Assembly (NCBI RefSeq): GCF_000425505.1
Contig: NZ_AUDO01000013.1
Coordinates: forward strand, 48,534 to 112,533
From: Flavobacterium frigidarium DSM 17623
Lineage (GTDB): Bacteria > Bacteroidota > Bacteroidia > Flavobacteriales > Flavobacteriaceae
Direction: 5' to 3'
Length of the DNA stretch: 64,000 bases
A model generated the notes under the pieces. It worked only from the letters and a program-made list of their open reading frames with translations, searched no databases and was not told where the DNA came from. The first letter of the stretch is position 1; every line of letters begins with the position of its first letter. The position numbers and the translations under genes were made by a program. This document shows positions 9,122-18,612 of the stretch, one piece after another.

Positions 9122-10756
9122 ATGAAAAGAGCTATATACCTACTTTTAATTCTATTTTGTTCTACTGTTTTTGCGCAACAAAAGCGAGTAGTAACTGCAA
9201 TAGATACCACAAAAAACAAAATTGGAGCCGAATTTAAGCTCACCGTAAGAACAGATGTAGACACCTTGTCTAAAGTCGTTTTTCCAGGTTTAAAAAATAT
9301 TGGAGCGTTAGAAGTTATTAAATCGTATCCTATCGATACTGTTAGAAAGAACGATCGATACGAACTAATAAAAAAGTACGGTTTAACTCAATTTGATTCT
9401 GGAAGCTACACCATTCCAAGTATCAAAATCATGATTAATAGCAAGCCGTATTACTCAGATTCAATACGTGTTGATGTTGCTAATGTGCAAGTAGATACAT
9501 TAAAGCAAAAAATGTATGACATTAAAGATATTACAGCTGCCGAAAGCCCAATGGGTAACTGGTGGAAATATCTCTTAGTGTTCTTATTGCTTGTAGGAAT
9601 AGGAGCATTAGTTTATTATATCGTTAAAAAACGCCAACAGAAAAAAATAGAAGAAGAGGTTTATAAAACTCCTATCGAAAAAGCGACAAGCTTACTAAAT
9701 AACTTGGAGCAAAAAGAATTATGGCAAAAAGGAGAGGTGAAATCATACTACTCTGAACTTACTGATATTGCTAGAAATTATATCGAAGAAGCCATAGAAA
9801 TTCCAGCAATGGAAAGTACAACGGCCGAATTAATTGCAGGATTGCGCGCAGCATCATTAAAAAAGAAAATGACGCTGACTCCTGAAACTATCGAAAACTT
9901 AGAACGTGTCTTGAAACAAGCAGATTTAGTGAAATTTGCCAAATCAAAACCATTAGATTTCGAAATTACAGAGGATAAAAACAAAATCCAACGTGTTATT
10001 TTGACTTTGGACGACGCCATTCCAGTTGAGGTTGAAGTGGAAGAGGACGCAATATTGAACGAAGCGCAAAGACAAAAACAAGTTGCAATTCAATTAAAGA
10101 AAAAAAGAACCAAACGTATTGCCACGGCTATAGCATCAGTGCTACTATTGATCATCTTAGTAACTACTTATTTTATTGCAACTAGAGGATTTACCTATGT
10201 AAAAGATAATGTTTTAGGAAATGTTTCTAAGGAATTGCTTGAAGGAGAATGGGTAAAAAGTGAATACGGAAACCCTGGTGTTATCATCGAAACGCCTAAA
10301 GTATTAAAACGTATTGATCTCACTAAGTCTCTTCCTAAAAACGGATTAGCTTTAATCAAGGAGATGAATTCATTTGCTTACGGTAGCGTTTCAGATAATT
10401 TCTATTTGATGGTTTCTACTTATAAATACAAGCAAGATACCACAACAGTAGACTTGAAAAAATCGATGGAGGTGAGTTTGCAAACATTAGAATCGCAAGG
10501 GGCCTTGAATATGATTGTTAAACAAGAGGATTTTCAAACTCCAGAGGGCGTTAGCGGTTTAAAAGGATATGGAACATTCTCTAGAGTTAATCAATTAACA
10601 AGTAGTAGTGAGAAGTTGTACTATGAGCTATTGTTATTTGGACAAGAGGGCGGTTTACAACAAATTATGATTTTTCATGAAGAGGGAGATGCCTACGCAA
10701 ATCAAATTTCGGATAGAATATTGAGTTCTGTCGAATTAAAAAAAGTAAGTAAATAA
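9122..10756 (+). CDS. Membrane protein of the bat operon (BatD-like N-terminus)
   Basis: 544 residues. Signal peptide MKRAIYLLLILFCSTVFAQ. An extracytoplasmic beta-rich domain (about 20-145, with repeated SYPIDTVRKND- and GSYTIPSIKI-like strands as in BatD) precedes a membrane helix at 150-167 (KYLLVFLLLVGIGALVYYIV). A charged, probably cytosolic helical region (170-330) follows, then a second helix at about 335-355 and a C-terminal domain of about 190 residues that I do not recognise. The gene overlaps the next one by a single base (TAATG), so translation is probably coupled. The likely role is a scaffold for the VWA proteins; this is inferred from context. Confidence 0.7.
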   Translation: MKRAIYLLLILFCSTVFAQQKRVVTAIDTTKNKIGAEFKLTVRTDVDTLSKVVFPGLKNIGALEVIKSYPIDTVRKNDRYELIKKYGLTQFDSGSYTIPSIKIMINSKPYYSDSIRVDVANVQVDTLKQKMYDIKDITAAESPMGNWWKYLLVFLLLVGIGALVYYIVKKRQQKKIEEEVYKTPIEKATSLLNNLEQKELWQKGEVKSYYSELTDIARNYIEEAIEIPAMESTTAELIAGLRAASLKKKMTLTPETIENLERVLKQADLVKFAKSKPLDFEITEDKNKIQRVILTLDDAIPVEVEVEEDAILNEAQRQKQVAIQLKKKRTKRIATAIASVLLLIILVTTYFIATRGFTYVKDNVLGNVSKELLEGEWVKSEYGNPGVIIETPKVLKRIDLTKSLPKNGLALIKEMNSFAYGSVSDNFYLMVSTYKYKQDTTTVDLKKSMEVSLQTLESQGALNMIVKQEDFQTPEGVSGLKGYGTFSRVNQLTSSSEKLYYELLLFGQEGGLQQIMIFHEEGDAYANQISDRILSSVELKKVSK

Positions 10757-11757
10757 TGGGTAAGATAACTTTTTTAAATCCTGAATTTTTCTGGTTGTTT
10801 CTTTTAATTCCATTAGCAATAGTGTGGTTAATCTATACTAGAAAAGATCAGGCAGCAACTTTAAAAATCAGTTCGATTCAAGGTTTCAAAGCTAATGATA
10901 CTTTCTGGGTTAAATTGAGACCTTATTTGAGTGCTTTTCGTTTATTGGCGCTAAGCTCAATGATTGTCGCTTTGGCTCGACCAAGAACGGTAGATGTGAG
11001 CAATAAAACTAAAACTACAAAAGGAATTGATATTGTTATGGCGGTAGATGTTTCTGGAAGTATGCTCGCAAAAGATTTAAAGCCCAATCGTATGGAAGCT
11101 TTAAAGAGAGTAGCGGCAGATTTTGCTGGTGAACGTCCTAATGACCGCATAGGGTTAGTTGTGTACGCATCTGAAGCTTATACAAAAACACCCGTAACAA
11201 GCGATAAAGCAGTTGTTCTTGAAGCAATTAAAAGCATTAAATATGATAATGTTTTACAAGATGGTACTGGAATTGGTATGGGTCTTGCAACAGCAGTAAA
11301 TAGATTGAAAGATAGTCAAGCTAAGAGTAAAGTAATTATCTTACTTACAGATGGTGTAAACAATGCGGGTTTTATCGAACCTGAAACGGCAGCTGATATT
11401 GCTAGACAGTATGGTATCAAAGTGTATACCATAGGAATTGGTACAAATGGGATGGCTGAATTTCCTTATGCGATAGGCCCAAATGGACAGTTCTTGTTCC
11501 AAAGAATGAAAGTCGAAATCGACGAACGTTTAATGCAAAGTATCGCTAAAAAAACCGACGGAAAGTATTTTAGAGCAACTAGTAATAGCAAGTTAGCTGA
11601 GATCTACGGCGAAATAAATAAACTAGAAACTACCGAAATCGAAGAGCTTAAGTTTTATGACTATGATGAAAAATTCAGACCTTTTGTATTATTAGCGGGA
11701 CTGCTTTTATTGATAGAAATAGGATTGCGAAATACAGTATATAGAAGTTTTATTTAG
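10756..11757 (+). CDS. batA: BatA: membrane-anchored von Willebrand A protein
   Basis: 333 residues. N-terminal membrane helices (FFWLFLLIPLAIVWLIYT and a second at about 55-75) are followed by a VWA domain with a complete metal-ion site: DVSGS, the threonine of DGTGIG, and LTDGVNN. A C-terminal membrane helix is LLAGLLLLIEIGL. BatA belongs to the Bacteroides aerotolerance operon. The domain probably faces the periplasm and binds partner proteins through the metal site. The start codon overlaps the stop of the preceding gene. Confidence 0.9.
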   Translation: MGKITFLNPEFFWLFLLIPLAIVWLIYTRKDQAATLKISSIQGFKANDTFWVKLRPYLSAFRLLALSSMIVALARPRTVDVSNKTKTTKGIDIVMAVDVSGSMLAKDLKPNRMEALKRVAADFAGERPNDRIGLVVYASEAYTKTPVTSDKAVVLEAIKSIKYDNVLQDGTGIGMGLATAVNRLKDSQAKSKVIILLTDGVNNAGFIEPETAADIARQYGIKVYTIGIGTNGMAEFPYAIGPNGQFLFQRMKVEIDERLMQSIAKKTDGKYFRATSNSKLAEIYGEINKLETTEIEELKFYDYDEKFRPFVLLAGLLLLIEIGLRNTVYRSFI

Positions 11758-11857
11758 TATCCTAACCCTAGTCATTCCTTAAGGAAAAGGAGACTGAACG
11801 TGAAAATTGGAATCTAAAATTTGTCTTGATAGTACGAGACTGATATTTAAAAATAAT

Positions 11858-12889
11858 ATGGAATTAGACGAATCAAAATATTTATACCTGCTTTTCTTAT
11901 TACCAGTGGTGGTGGCTTTATTCCTTTTCAATTTGTATTGGAAAAGAAAGAAACAACGCGAATTTGGAGATCTTGAATTAGTTAAAAAATTAAGTCCTGA
12001 AAGCTCTACATTCAAACCAGTTTTAAAATTGGTGGTTATAGTACTGGCGTTTCTTGGATTAATTTTTGGATTAGTGAATCCTAAGATTGGAACTAAGATG
12101 GAAACGGTAAAGCGTGAAGGAATCGATATTGTCTTTGCAATGGACGTTTCTAAGAGTATGCTTGCTGAGGATATCGCCCCAAGCCGTCTTGAAAAAAGCA
12201 AACAAATTGTTTCTCAAATTATCAATCAACTAGGGAACGACCGCATAGGAATCGTGGCTTATGCAGGAAGTGCTTTTCCTGTGCTGCCTATTACAAGTGA
12301 TTACAGCGTTGCTAAGATGTTCTTGCAGAGCATGAGTCCTGACATGGTTTCTTCTCAAGGAACTTCGCTTGATGAAGCAATACAATTATCGGGTACGTAC
12401 TTTGATGATAAAAGCAAAACAAGCAAATTATTGATTTTAATTTCTGATGGTGAAGATCATTCAGAAGGTGCTCAAGTTGCAGCAGAGGAGGCAAACAAAC
12501 AAGGAATGCGCATTGTTACCATTGGGCTAGGAACCGAAAAAGGTGGAACAATCCCACTAAAAGTAAATGGTAAAGTACAAAGTTACCAACGCGATAATAA
12601 CGATGAAGTGGTGGTGACCAAATTAAATCGTGCTAGTTTACAGGCTATAGCCAAAGCGACTAAAGGTGGTTATGTTGATGGAAACAATACTAAGGAAGTT
12701 CTTGAATACATAAAAAACACGCTAAATACCATTCAAAAAACAGAATTTGAAGCCACGCAAATGGCCGACTTTCAATCGCAATTTCAATGGTTTTTAGGGA
12801 TTGCTTTTGCTTTGTTATTCTTAGACCTTTTCTTCTTAGAAAGAAAAACCGAATGGGTAAAAAAATTGAATCTATTTAATGAAAAGTAA
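11858..12889 (+). CDS. batB: BatB: membrane-anchored von Willebrand A protein
   Basis: 343 residues from the ATG at 11858. A longer in-frame ORF starts at 11807, but the extra residues are not hydrophobic and would push the first membrane helix (YLYLLFLLPVVVALFLFNLY) away from the N-terminus, so the internal start is chosen. The VWA metal site is complete: MDVSKS, the threonine of QGTSLDEA, and ISDGEDH. A C-terminal helix is FLGIAFALLFLDLFFL. Similar in plan to BatA, and probably its partner in the same envelope complex. Confidence 0.9.
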   Translation: MELDESKYLYLLFLLPVVVALFLFNLYWKRKKQREFGDLELVKKLSPESSTFKPVLKLVVIVLAFLGLIFGLVNPKIGTKMETVKREGIDIVFAMDVSKSMLAEDIAPSRLEKSKQIVSQIINQLGNDRIGIVAYAGSAFPVLPITSDYSVAKMFLQSMSPDMVSSQGTSLDEAIQLSGTYFDDKSKTSKLLILISDGEDHSEGAQVAAEEANKQGMRIVTIGLGTEKGGTIPLKVNGKVQSYQRDNNDEVVVTKLNRASLQAIAKATKGGYVDGNNTKEVLEYIKNTLNTIQKTEFEATQMADFQSQFQWFLGIAFALLFLDLFFLERKTEWVKKLNLFNEK

Positions 12890-12934
12890 TTGCAAGCTAT
12901 AGCAAATGCAGTCTTTTTTTGATGAACAGAATAA

Positions 12935-13717
12935 ATGAAAATGAGAAATATTAAAATATACATGTCCGCTTTTGTGCTCTTCCTTTTTATAGGGATAGGT
13001 ACTACATACGCTCAAGAAAAAGATAATATTTTACCAGAAGCTAATAAAGAATATACGGCTAAAAATTATGTTGATGCTGAGGCAAATTACAGAGTCTCAA
13101 ATTCAAAATTTTCTAGTAAAACAAATTCAGCTTATAATTTAGGGAACGCGATTTACAGACAAAATCAAGCTTCAGAGGCAAAGTATGCTTATGCAAATGC
13201 TTTGAAAACGGCAATGACGGCTACTCAAAAACATAAAGCATTTCACAATTTAGGCAATGTGTTTATGAAGGAGAAAAATTATACTGAGGCTGTCGAGGCT
13301 TATAAAAATGCTTTAAGAAACAATCCTTCAGATGATGAAACAAGGTACAATTATGCTTTAGCTAAAAAAATGTTGAAAGAGAATCCGCCAAAAGACGATA
13401 AGGATAAAAAAGACGACAAAAAAGATAAGGATAAGAACAAAGACAAGAAGGATCAAGATAAAAAAGATCAAGACAAGAAGGACGATAAGAAAGACGGCGA
13501 TAAAGATAAAAAGGACGACAAAAAAGACGGAGATAAGGATAAAAAGGACGGTAAAAATGATAACAATGGGGAACCTAAACAAGAACCTGGAGGAATGTCA
13601 CCGCAACGTTTAAAAAATCTTTTGAATGCTGTTAATAACGAAGAAAAGAAAGTTCAAGATAAGGTGAATGCCAACAAAGTAAAAGGTAAAGCAACTAAAA
13701 CAGAGAAAGACTGGTAA
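12935..13717 (+). CDS. batC: BatC: secreted TPR protein with a Lys/Asp-rich tail
   Basis: 260 residues. Signal peptide (MSAFVLFLFIGIGTTYAQ, after a short basic start; an ATG at 12941 is an equally plausible start). Tetratricopeptide repeats occupy about 30-145 (AYNLGNAIYRQNQ, AFHNLGNVFMKEKNY). A low-complexity tail of about 60 residues made almost only of K and D (KDDKKDKDK-type runs) is at about 150-210, followed by a short basic helix. TPRs hold protein partners. The charged tail is presumably extended and may vary in length between strains because its DNA (13387-13560) is internally repetitive. Confidence 0.85.
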   Translation: MKMRNIKIYMSAFVLFLFIGIGTTYAQEKDNILPEANKEYTAKNYVDAEANYRVSNSKFSSKTNSAYNLGNAIYRQNQASEAKYAYANALKTAMTATQKHKAFHNLGNVFMKEKNYTEAVEAYKNALRNNPSDDETRYNYALAKKMLKENPPKDDKDKKDDKKDKDKNKDKKDQDKKDQDKKDDKKDGDKDKKDDKKDGDKDKKDGKNDNNGEPKQEPGGMSPQRLKNLLNAVNNEEKKVQDKVNANKVKGKATKTEKDW

Positions 13718-13805
13718 GATTTAATTGGCTATTTGTGGATTTGTTTCTTTCGAAAACAAGCACTACTCAGAATCATATTCGCGAATAAATGAATAAACAT
13801 TAATA

Positions 13806-15560
13806 ATGAAGAAATTTTTATTTTTAATACTGTTAAGCTTTCAGGGACTTCTTGCTCAGGTGCAATTTGAAGCAAAAGTTAGCAAGACAACATTAGGCCT
13901 TAATGAGAGGCTACGTATTGATTTTGCCATGAATATTGATGGAGATAATTTTAACGAACCTTCTTTTGACGGTTTTAGGGTTATCGCTGGACCTAGTCAA
14001 CAAGTGAGTCAGTCGTGGGTAAATGGTAAGAGCTCTTTCGAGAAAATTTACTCTTATTATTTGTTGCCTACTCAAAAGGGGACTATAACCATTAAATCGG
14101 CTACGATTGAATATAACGGACAAGTTTTTAAAACGAGTCCAGTAAAAGTAAACGTTACTAACGCAGTTGAACAACCTAAGGATCCTAACGACACTAGTAT
14201 TTCTGCTGATGATAACTTATATCTTGTAGCAGATGTTTCTAAGACAAATCCTTATTTGAATGAGCCTATATCGGTGGTTTATAAATTGTATTTTAGTAAC
14301 AACATTGGGATTTCTAATTTAGGAGAATTAAGTAAGCCTAAGTACAATGATTTTTGGAGTCAGAATATTGACATGAACCAACAATTTACGGCGCAACAAT
14401 CCATGTTCAAAGGACGTGAGTTTCGTTATATTGTTCTTAAAAAGGTGGTTTTATATCCTCAAAAATCAGGTAAACTAGCTATTGAGCCACTTGTGTTAGA
14501 TGTAGAGGTGCAATTACCAACGAATAGACGTGATGTTTATGGTAGAATGCAAATTCGAAATGAAAATAAAAGAATTTCGGCTGGTGCCAAAACGATTGCT
14601 GTAAGAGCACTCCCTGAAAAAGGAAAACCAGATGACTTCACAGGAGCAGTAGGTTCGTTTGACTTTAAAGTGACGCCGTCTAAAACTAGTTTAAAAAATG
14701 GTGAAAGTTTAGATCTTACTGTAAGCGTTACTGGAAAAGGAAACATGAAATTGTTTAGTTTGCCAGAGCCAGTAGTTCCAAACGCTCTTGAAAAATATGA
14801 TCCTGTTCATGAAGAAGATGTAAAAACTTCTCTTGCTGGGATGTCAGGTAAAATATCAGATCGGTATACTATTGTGCCACAGTACAGAGGAAATTATCCT
14901 GTAAAACCTATTCGTTTTTCTTATTTTGATGTTACTTCAGGTACTTATAAAGTCGCAGTATCACCAGAGATTATGATCAATGTGTTAAGCGGTCCAACAG
15001 ATACTCGCGCTAAGGATAGTTTGAAAGCAAACTCAGGTAAAAATGCTATTGATATTGAGCAATTTAAATACATCAAACTAGATACACAATTGCAAGCGAC
15101 AAATGAGAAAGACTTCTTTGGTTCTAAGTTGTACTTATTGCTATTGTTACTGCCGTTCTTATTAGTGCCAATTGTAATTTTAGCCAAGAATAAAAAAGAT
15201 GCTCTTGATGGTGATGTAGTAGGAAATAAAATTAGAAGAAACAATAAGCTAGCTAGAAAGTATTTATCACAAGCTAAAAAACAGATCAATAATAAAGAAC
15301 CGTTTTATGTTGCTCTTGAAAAAGCAATGCATAATTTCTTGAAAGCGAAGTTGCATATTGAAACTTCAGAGATGAGTAAGGACAATATTAAAATTATCCT
15401 GCTAGATAAAAATGCAAATCCTACTACTGTAGATGATTTTATCACGCTTACTGAAAACTGTGAAGTGGCACGTTATGCTCCGGCATCTAGCGCTACAATT
15501 CAAAAAGATTATGATAAAGCGGTAGCAATCATATCAGAATTAGAGAAAGAACTTAAGTAA
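13806..15560 (+). CDS. batD: BatD: oxygen-tolerance family membrane protein
   Basis: 584 residues. Signal peptide MKKFLFLILLSFQGLLAQ, then VQFEAKVSKTTLGLNERLRIDF, the opening of the BatD fold. Several immunoglobulin-like beta domains follow (to about 420). A single membrane helix at about 440-460 (LYLLLLLLPFLLVPIVILA) is followed by a cytosolic helical tail. In Bacteroidetes BatD is encoded with the VWA proteins and is thought to hold them in the envelope. The order BatA-BatB-BatC-BatD-BatE is preserved here. Confidence 0.9.
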   Translation: MKKFLFLILLSFQGLLAQVQFEAKVSKTTLGLNERLRIDFAMNIDGDNFNEPSFDGFRVIAGPSQQVSQSWVNGKSSFEKIYSYYLLPTQKGTITIKSATIEYNGQVFKTSPVKVNVTNAVEQPKDPNDTSISADDNLYLVADVSKTNPYLNEPISVVYKLYFSNNIGISNLGELSKPKYNDFWSQNIDMNQQFTAQQSMFKGREFRYIVLKKVVLYPQKSGKLAIEPLVLDVEVQLPTNRRDVYGRMQIRNENKRISAGAKTIAVRALPEKGKPDDFTGAVGSFDFKVTPSKTSLKNGESLDLTVSVTGKGNMKLFSLPEPVVPNALEKYDPVHEEDVKTSLAGMSGKISDRYTIVPQYRGNYPVKPIRFSYFDVTSGTYKVAVSPEIMINVLSGPTDTRAKDSLKANSGKNAIDIEQFKYIKLDTQLQATNEKDFFGSKLYLLLLLLPFLLVPIVILAKNKKDALDGDVVGNKIRRNNKLARKYLSQAKKQINNKEPFYVALEKAMHNFLKAKLHIETSEMSKDNIKIILLDKNANPTTVDDFITLTENCEVARYAPASSATIQKDYDKAVAIISELEKELK

Positions 15561-15617
15561 TTACTATTACTGCTTCAGGAATAAAAATTTCTTGTTGCCA
15601 AATCATAAATCATAAAA

Positions 15618-16361
15618 ATGAAAAATATTCTATATCTATTTTTATTATTCACACAAGTTTTCTTTGCTCAATCGGGTTTTGATGCAGGAAACGAATTGTA
15701 TAAAAATGGAAAATATGAAGAAGCAGTAAACGCTTACAACGCTGTTTTGAAATCAAAAAAGCAATCTGCTGAGTTGTATTATAATTTAGGGAATTGCTAT
15801 TATAAATTGAACGAGGTAGCGCCAGCTATTTATAATTACGAAAAAGCATTGGTTTTAAAACCTAATGATGCCAATACAAAAAACAATTTACGATTTGCTC
15901 AAAAGAGAACTGTTGATGAAATAAAAGTGATTCCTAAAGTGGGATTTGCAAAGATACTTCGAGATTTTACAGCTTCATATAATTACAATATTTGGGGTTA
16001 TATTTCTGTTGGATTTTCAGCCTTGTTCCTAGTAGCTTTTTTAGGATACTATTTTTCGAAAAACAGTGCAGTGAAACGTGTCTTCTTTTTTGGAATGTTT
16101 GTTATGGTTGTATTGATGGTGATTAGTATTCTTGCTGCAATATTTGAAATGGATCAATTTAAAAATGAGCGTCCAGCAATAGTATTTGCCGAAGCAGTAG
16201 ATATTAAAAAAGAACCACAGAGTGCGAGTAAAACTATAATAGCGCTACATGAAGGCGCAAAAGTCTATGTGCAAGAAACAGTTAATAACTGGAAGAAAGT
16301 GCAATTAACGGATGGGACAGAAGGCTGGATAGAAAAAAGTGCGATTGTAGAAGTAAAATAA
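15618..16361 (+). CDS. batE: BatE: TPR and SH3-like domain protein
   Basis: 247 residues. Signal peptide MKNILYLFLLFTQVFFAQ. Two or three tetratricopeptide repeats (about 20-95: GNELYKNGKYEEAVNAYN, YYNLGNCYYKLNEV) are followed by two membrane helices (about 120-175) and a C-terminal bacterial SH3-like domain ending DGTEGWIEKSAIVEV. Last gene of the bat operon; it converges on cvpA with only 4 bases between the stop codons and no terminator in between. Confidence 0.88.
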   Translation: MKNILYLFLLFTQVFFAQSGFDAGNELYKNGKYEEAVNAYNAVLKSKKQSAELYYNLGNCYYKLNEVAPAIYNYEKALVLKPNDANTKNNLRFAQKRTVDEIKVIPKVGFAKILRDFTASYNYNIWGYISVGFSALFLVAFLGYYFSKNSAVKRVFFFGMFVMVVLMVISILAAIFEMDQFKNERPAIVFAEAVDIKKEPQSASKTIIALHEGAKVYVQETVNNWKKVQLTDGTEGWIEKSAIVEVK

Positions 16362-16365
16362 CCGT

Positions 16366-16914
16366 TTACTTGCTTGGTTCTTCTTCTGCTTTTTCTTCTG
16401 GGTTTGCGGTGTGTTTTTCTTTGAATTCCACATACCATTTCTCAAGCGTAGGGTAAAAAAATCGAGAGGTCTGTTGGATAGGATTGTAAAAAGCAGAATT
16501 GTCCATAGTCTCTTGTTTCATCAACATGTTATTGAAATTCACTTTTTCGAACAAATTAAAAAGCACACTCAATAGCAAGACCGCTTTTAACACACTAAAA
16601 AAAGCTCCTGCAAGTTTATTAATCCATCCTAGAAAGGCAAAATCCATTATTCCCGTTAATATTTTTGCGAGTAGGTGAATCGTGACTACCACAGCGATAA
16701 ATGTAAGAGCAAAGGCAAATATTTCGATATATTTAGGTGACCAAGAAACGTGATTTGCCAAAGTTTCTCTCACAATATGAGAACATTTTATAGCCAAGTA
16801 AATACCTAAAAGCAACGATAAAAACGAAGCTAATTCTACAAACAAACCATTTATAAGTCCTTTGTATAGCGCGTATATTAAGATTGCTGCTAAAAAAATA
16901 TCCAATAAGCTCAT
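16366..16914 (-). CDS. CvpA-family membrane protein
   Basis: 182 residues from the ATG at 16914; the longer in-frame start at 16956 would add polar residues before the first helix. Four hydrophobic segments are visible, beginning LLDIFLAAILIYALYKGLINGLF, the CvpA signature. The C-terminal 50 residues are charged. CvpA is needed for colicin V production in E. coli and is widespread; its biochemical role is poorly known. Divergent from the small conserved gene at 17058. Confidence 0.85.
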   Translation of the reverse strand: MSLLDIFLAAILIYALYKGLINGLFVELASFLSLLLGIYLAIKCSHIVRETLANHVSWSPKYIEIFAFALTFIAVVVTIHLLAKILTGIMDFAFLGWINKLAGAFFSVLKAVLLLSVLFNLFEKVNFNNMLMKQETMDNSAFYNPIQQTSRFFYPTLEKWYVEFKEKHTANPEEKAEEEPSK

Positions 16915-17057
16915 AATAAGGTTCCTTAATTTAAGGGCAAATATAAAATAATTCAAACATCCATTGTCAATTTACAAGTCGTTATATTTGCAAAAATAAT
17001 AGCTTAGTTGCAAGATATACAATGTTGTAATTGAAGCAAACCACAATAAATAAGACA

Positions 17058-17414
17058 ATGTCAAGAGATATACAACTTAAAGAACGCTGGGAACAGCTTG
17101 TTGAAATGCTATCTAATCAATTTTCGCAAGGAGAAGATTTAGATTTAGATGCAATCATTTACCTAATAGGAGTTCAAGAATTAGGGAAAGTGCATCAAGA
17201 ATATAAAAAAGATGAAAAATTAAATTTAATGCATATCGCTATTTGTAGATTATTAGAGCCTTATGGATTTTATGAATTTGAATTTTTTGATGAAGATGGT
17301 TGGCCTCATTACAAAGTGAAAGAAGAGTTACCGCCTTTAAAAGCTGGAGAACAGTCCGTTTTGATGAAAGAAGCAATTGTAAATTACTTTATCGAAAAAG
17401 ACTTAATTTCGTAA
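17058..17414 (+). CDS. Conserved hypothetical protein
   Basis: 118 residues from the ATG at 17058 (MSRDIQLKERW); an upstream in-frame ATG at 17031 is less likely. Acidic, with predicted helices and a distinctive aromatic segment YGFYEFEFFDEDGWPHY near residues 72-88. No signal peptide, membrane segment or catalytic motif that I recognise. It looks like a small cytosolic protein conserved in Flavobacteriaceae. It sits about 100 bases upstream of pheS on the same strand. Confidence 0.75.
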   Translation: MSRDIQLKERWEQLVEMLSNQFSQGEDLDLDAIIYLIGVQELGKVHQEYKKDEKLNLMHIAICRLLEPYGFYEFEFFDEDGWPHYKVKEELPPLKAGEQSVLMKEAIVNYFIEKDLIS

Positions 17415-17452
17415 TTTACAAATGCAGTAACAGTTTTGAGTGTGAATCTACT

Positions 17453-17479
17453 TTGAACTGAGACTGAAAACTGAAAACT
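17453..17479. repeat. Short heptad tandem repeat
   Basis: ACTGAAA occurs twice in tandem (17463-17476) with partial units on each side, just upstream of the pheS -7 box. The 7-base period matches repeats in other spacers of this window. Confidence 0.55.
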
Positions 17480-17485
17480 TTTCCC

Positions 17486-17493
17486 TAAATTTG
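17486..17493 (+). promoter_or_regulatory. -7 promoter box of pheS
   Basis: TAAATTTG is an exact match to the Bacteroidetes -7 consensus TAnnTTTG and lies 22 bases before the pheS start codon. No TTG is present at the usual 17-23 base distance; the nearest is about 30 bases upstream. Confidence 0.6.
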
Positions 17494-17515
17494 CCCTCTC
17501 AATTACCGGACGAAA

Positions 17516-18535
17516 ATGATAGATAAGATAAAAGAATATATTGGCGAAGCACAAGCTTTTTCAACACAAGACAAAGCAGAATTAGAAACTTTTAGAATTA
17601 AATTCTTAGGAAGTAAAGGACTTCTTAAAGATTTTTTTGCCGAATTTAAAAATGTACCAAACGATCAAAAGAAAGAATTTGGACAAGTAATTAATTTGCT
17701 AAAATCTTCTGCTGAGGAAAAAGTGAAATCTATTCAAGAAGCATTAGAAAGTAAGGAAGAAACTAAGGGTTTTTATGGCGATTTAACGCGTTCTGCAGAG
17801 CCAATCGCTATAGGTTCTCGTCATCCTATTTCTATCGTTAAAAACCAAATTATTGATATTTTTGCTAATATTGGTTTCAACGTTTCTGAAGGACCAGAAA
17901 TTGAAGACGATTGGCACAATTTCACAGCATTAAATTTGCCAGAATATCATCCGGCGAGAGACATGCAGGATACATTTTTTATACAAACAAATCCAGATAC
18001 CCTTTTGCGTACACACACTTCGTCGGTGCAAGTGCGTTACATGGAGGAAAATAAACCACCTATAAGAACTATTTCTCCAGGTCGTGTTTTTCGTAATGAG
18101 GCAATTTCATCACGTTCGCACTGTATTTTTCATCAGGTTGAAGGATTGTATATTGACAAAGAAGTGTCATTTGCCGATTTAAAACAAACGCTTTTATATT
18201 TCACAAAGGAGATGTTTGGTAAATCAAAAATTCGATTGCGCCCTTCGTATTTTCCTTTTACAGAGCCTAGTGCTGAGATTGATATTTACTGGGGATTAAA
18301 AACAGAGACAGATTACCGAATTACCAAAGGAACTGGTTGGTTAGAAATTGGTGGTTGTGGTATGGTAGATCCTAACGTTTTGAAAAATTGCGGAATCAAT
18401 CCTGAAGAATTCAATGGTTTTGCATTTGGAATGGGAGTAGAGCGCATTGCAATGTTGTTATACCAAATTGGTGACATTCGTATGTTTTATGAAAACGACG
18501 TTCGTTTCTTAGAACAATTTAAGGCTTCGATTTAA
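17516..18535 (+). CDS. pheS: Phenylalanine--tRNA ligase, alpha subunit
   Basis: 339 residues, the usual length. A helical tRNA-binding N-terminus (1-90) precedes the class II catalytic core: motif 2 around SPGRVFRNEAISSRSHCIFHQVEGL, and motif 3 in NGFAFGMGVERIAMLLY near the C-terminus. PheS pairs with PheT to charge tRNA-Phe. pheT is not in this window, so the two subunits are encoded apart, as is often the case in Bacteroidetes. Confidence 0.97.
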   Translation: MIDKIKEYIGEAQAFSTQDKAELETFRIKFLGSKGLLKDFFAEFKNVPNDQKKEFGQVINLLKSSAEEKVKSIQEALESKEETKGFYGDLTRSAEPIAIGSRHPISIVKNQIIDIFANIGFNVSEGPEIEDDWHNFTALNLPEYHPARDMQDTFFIQTNPDTLLRTHTSSVQVRYMEENKPPIRTISPGRVFRNEAISSRSHCIFHQVEGLYIDKEVSFADLKQTLLYFTKEMFGKSKIRLRPSYFPFTEPSAEIDIYWGLKTETDYRITKGTGWLEIGGCGMVDPNVLKNCGINPEEFNGFAFGMGVERIAMLLYQIGDIRMFYENDVRFLEQFKASI

Positions 18536-18612
18536 TACATAAAAAGAAGCATTAAAATATAAGAATAATTCATTTATAGACCAGTTGTTGTAATTATAGT
18601 AAGTTAGAAAGT

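Noticed and set aside
13358..13582. Minus-strand ORF rich in V, I, L and F
   Set aside because: It is the antisense reading of the Lys/Asp-rich BatC tract; a hydrophobic run is expected from that codon pattern.
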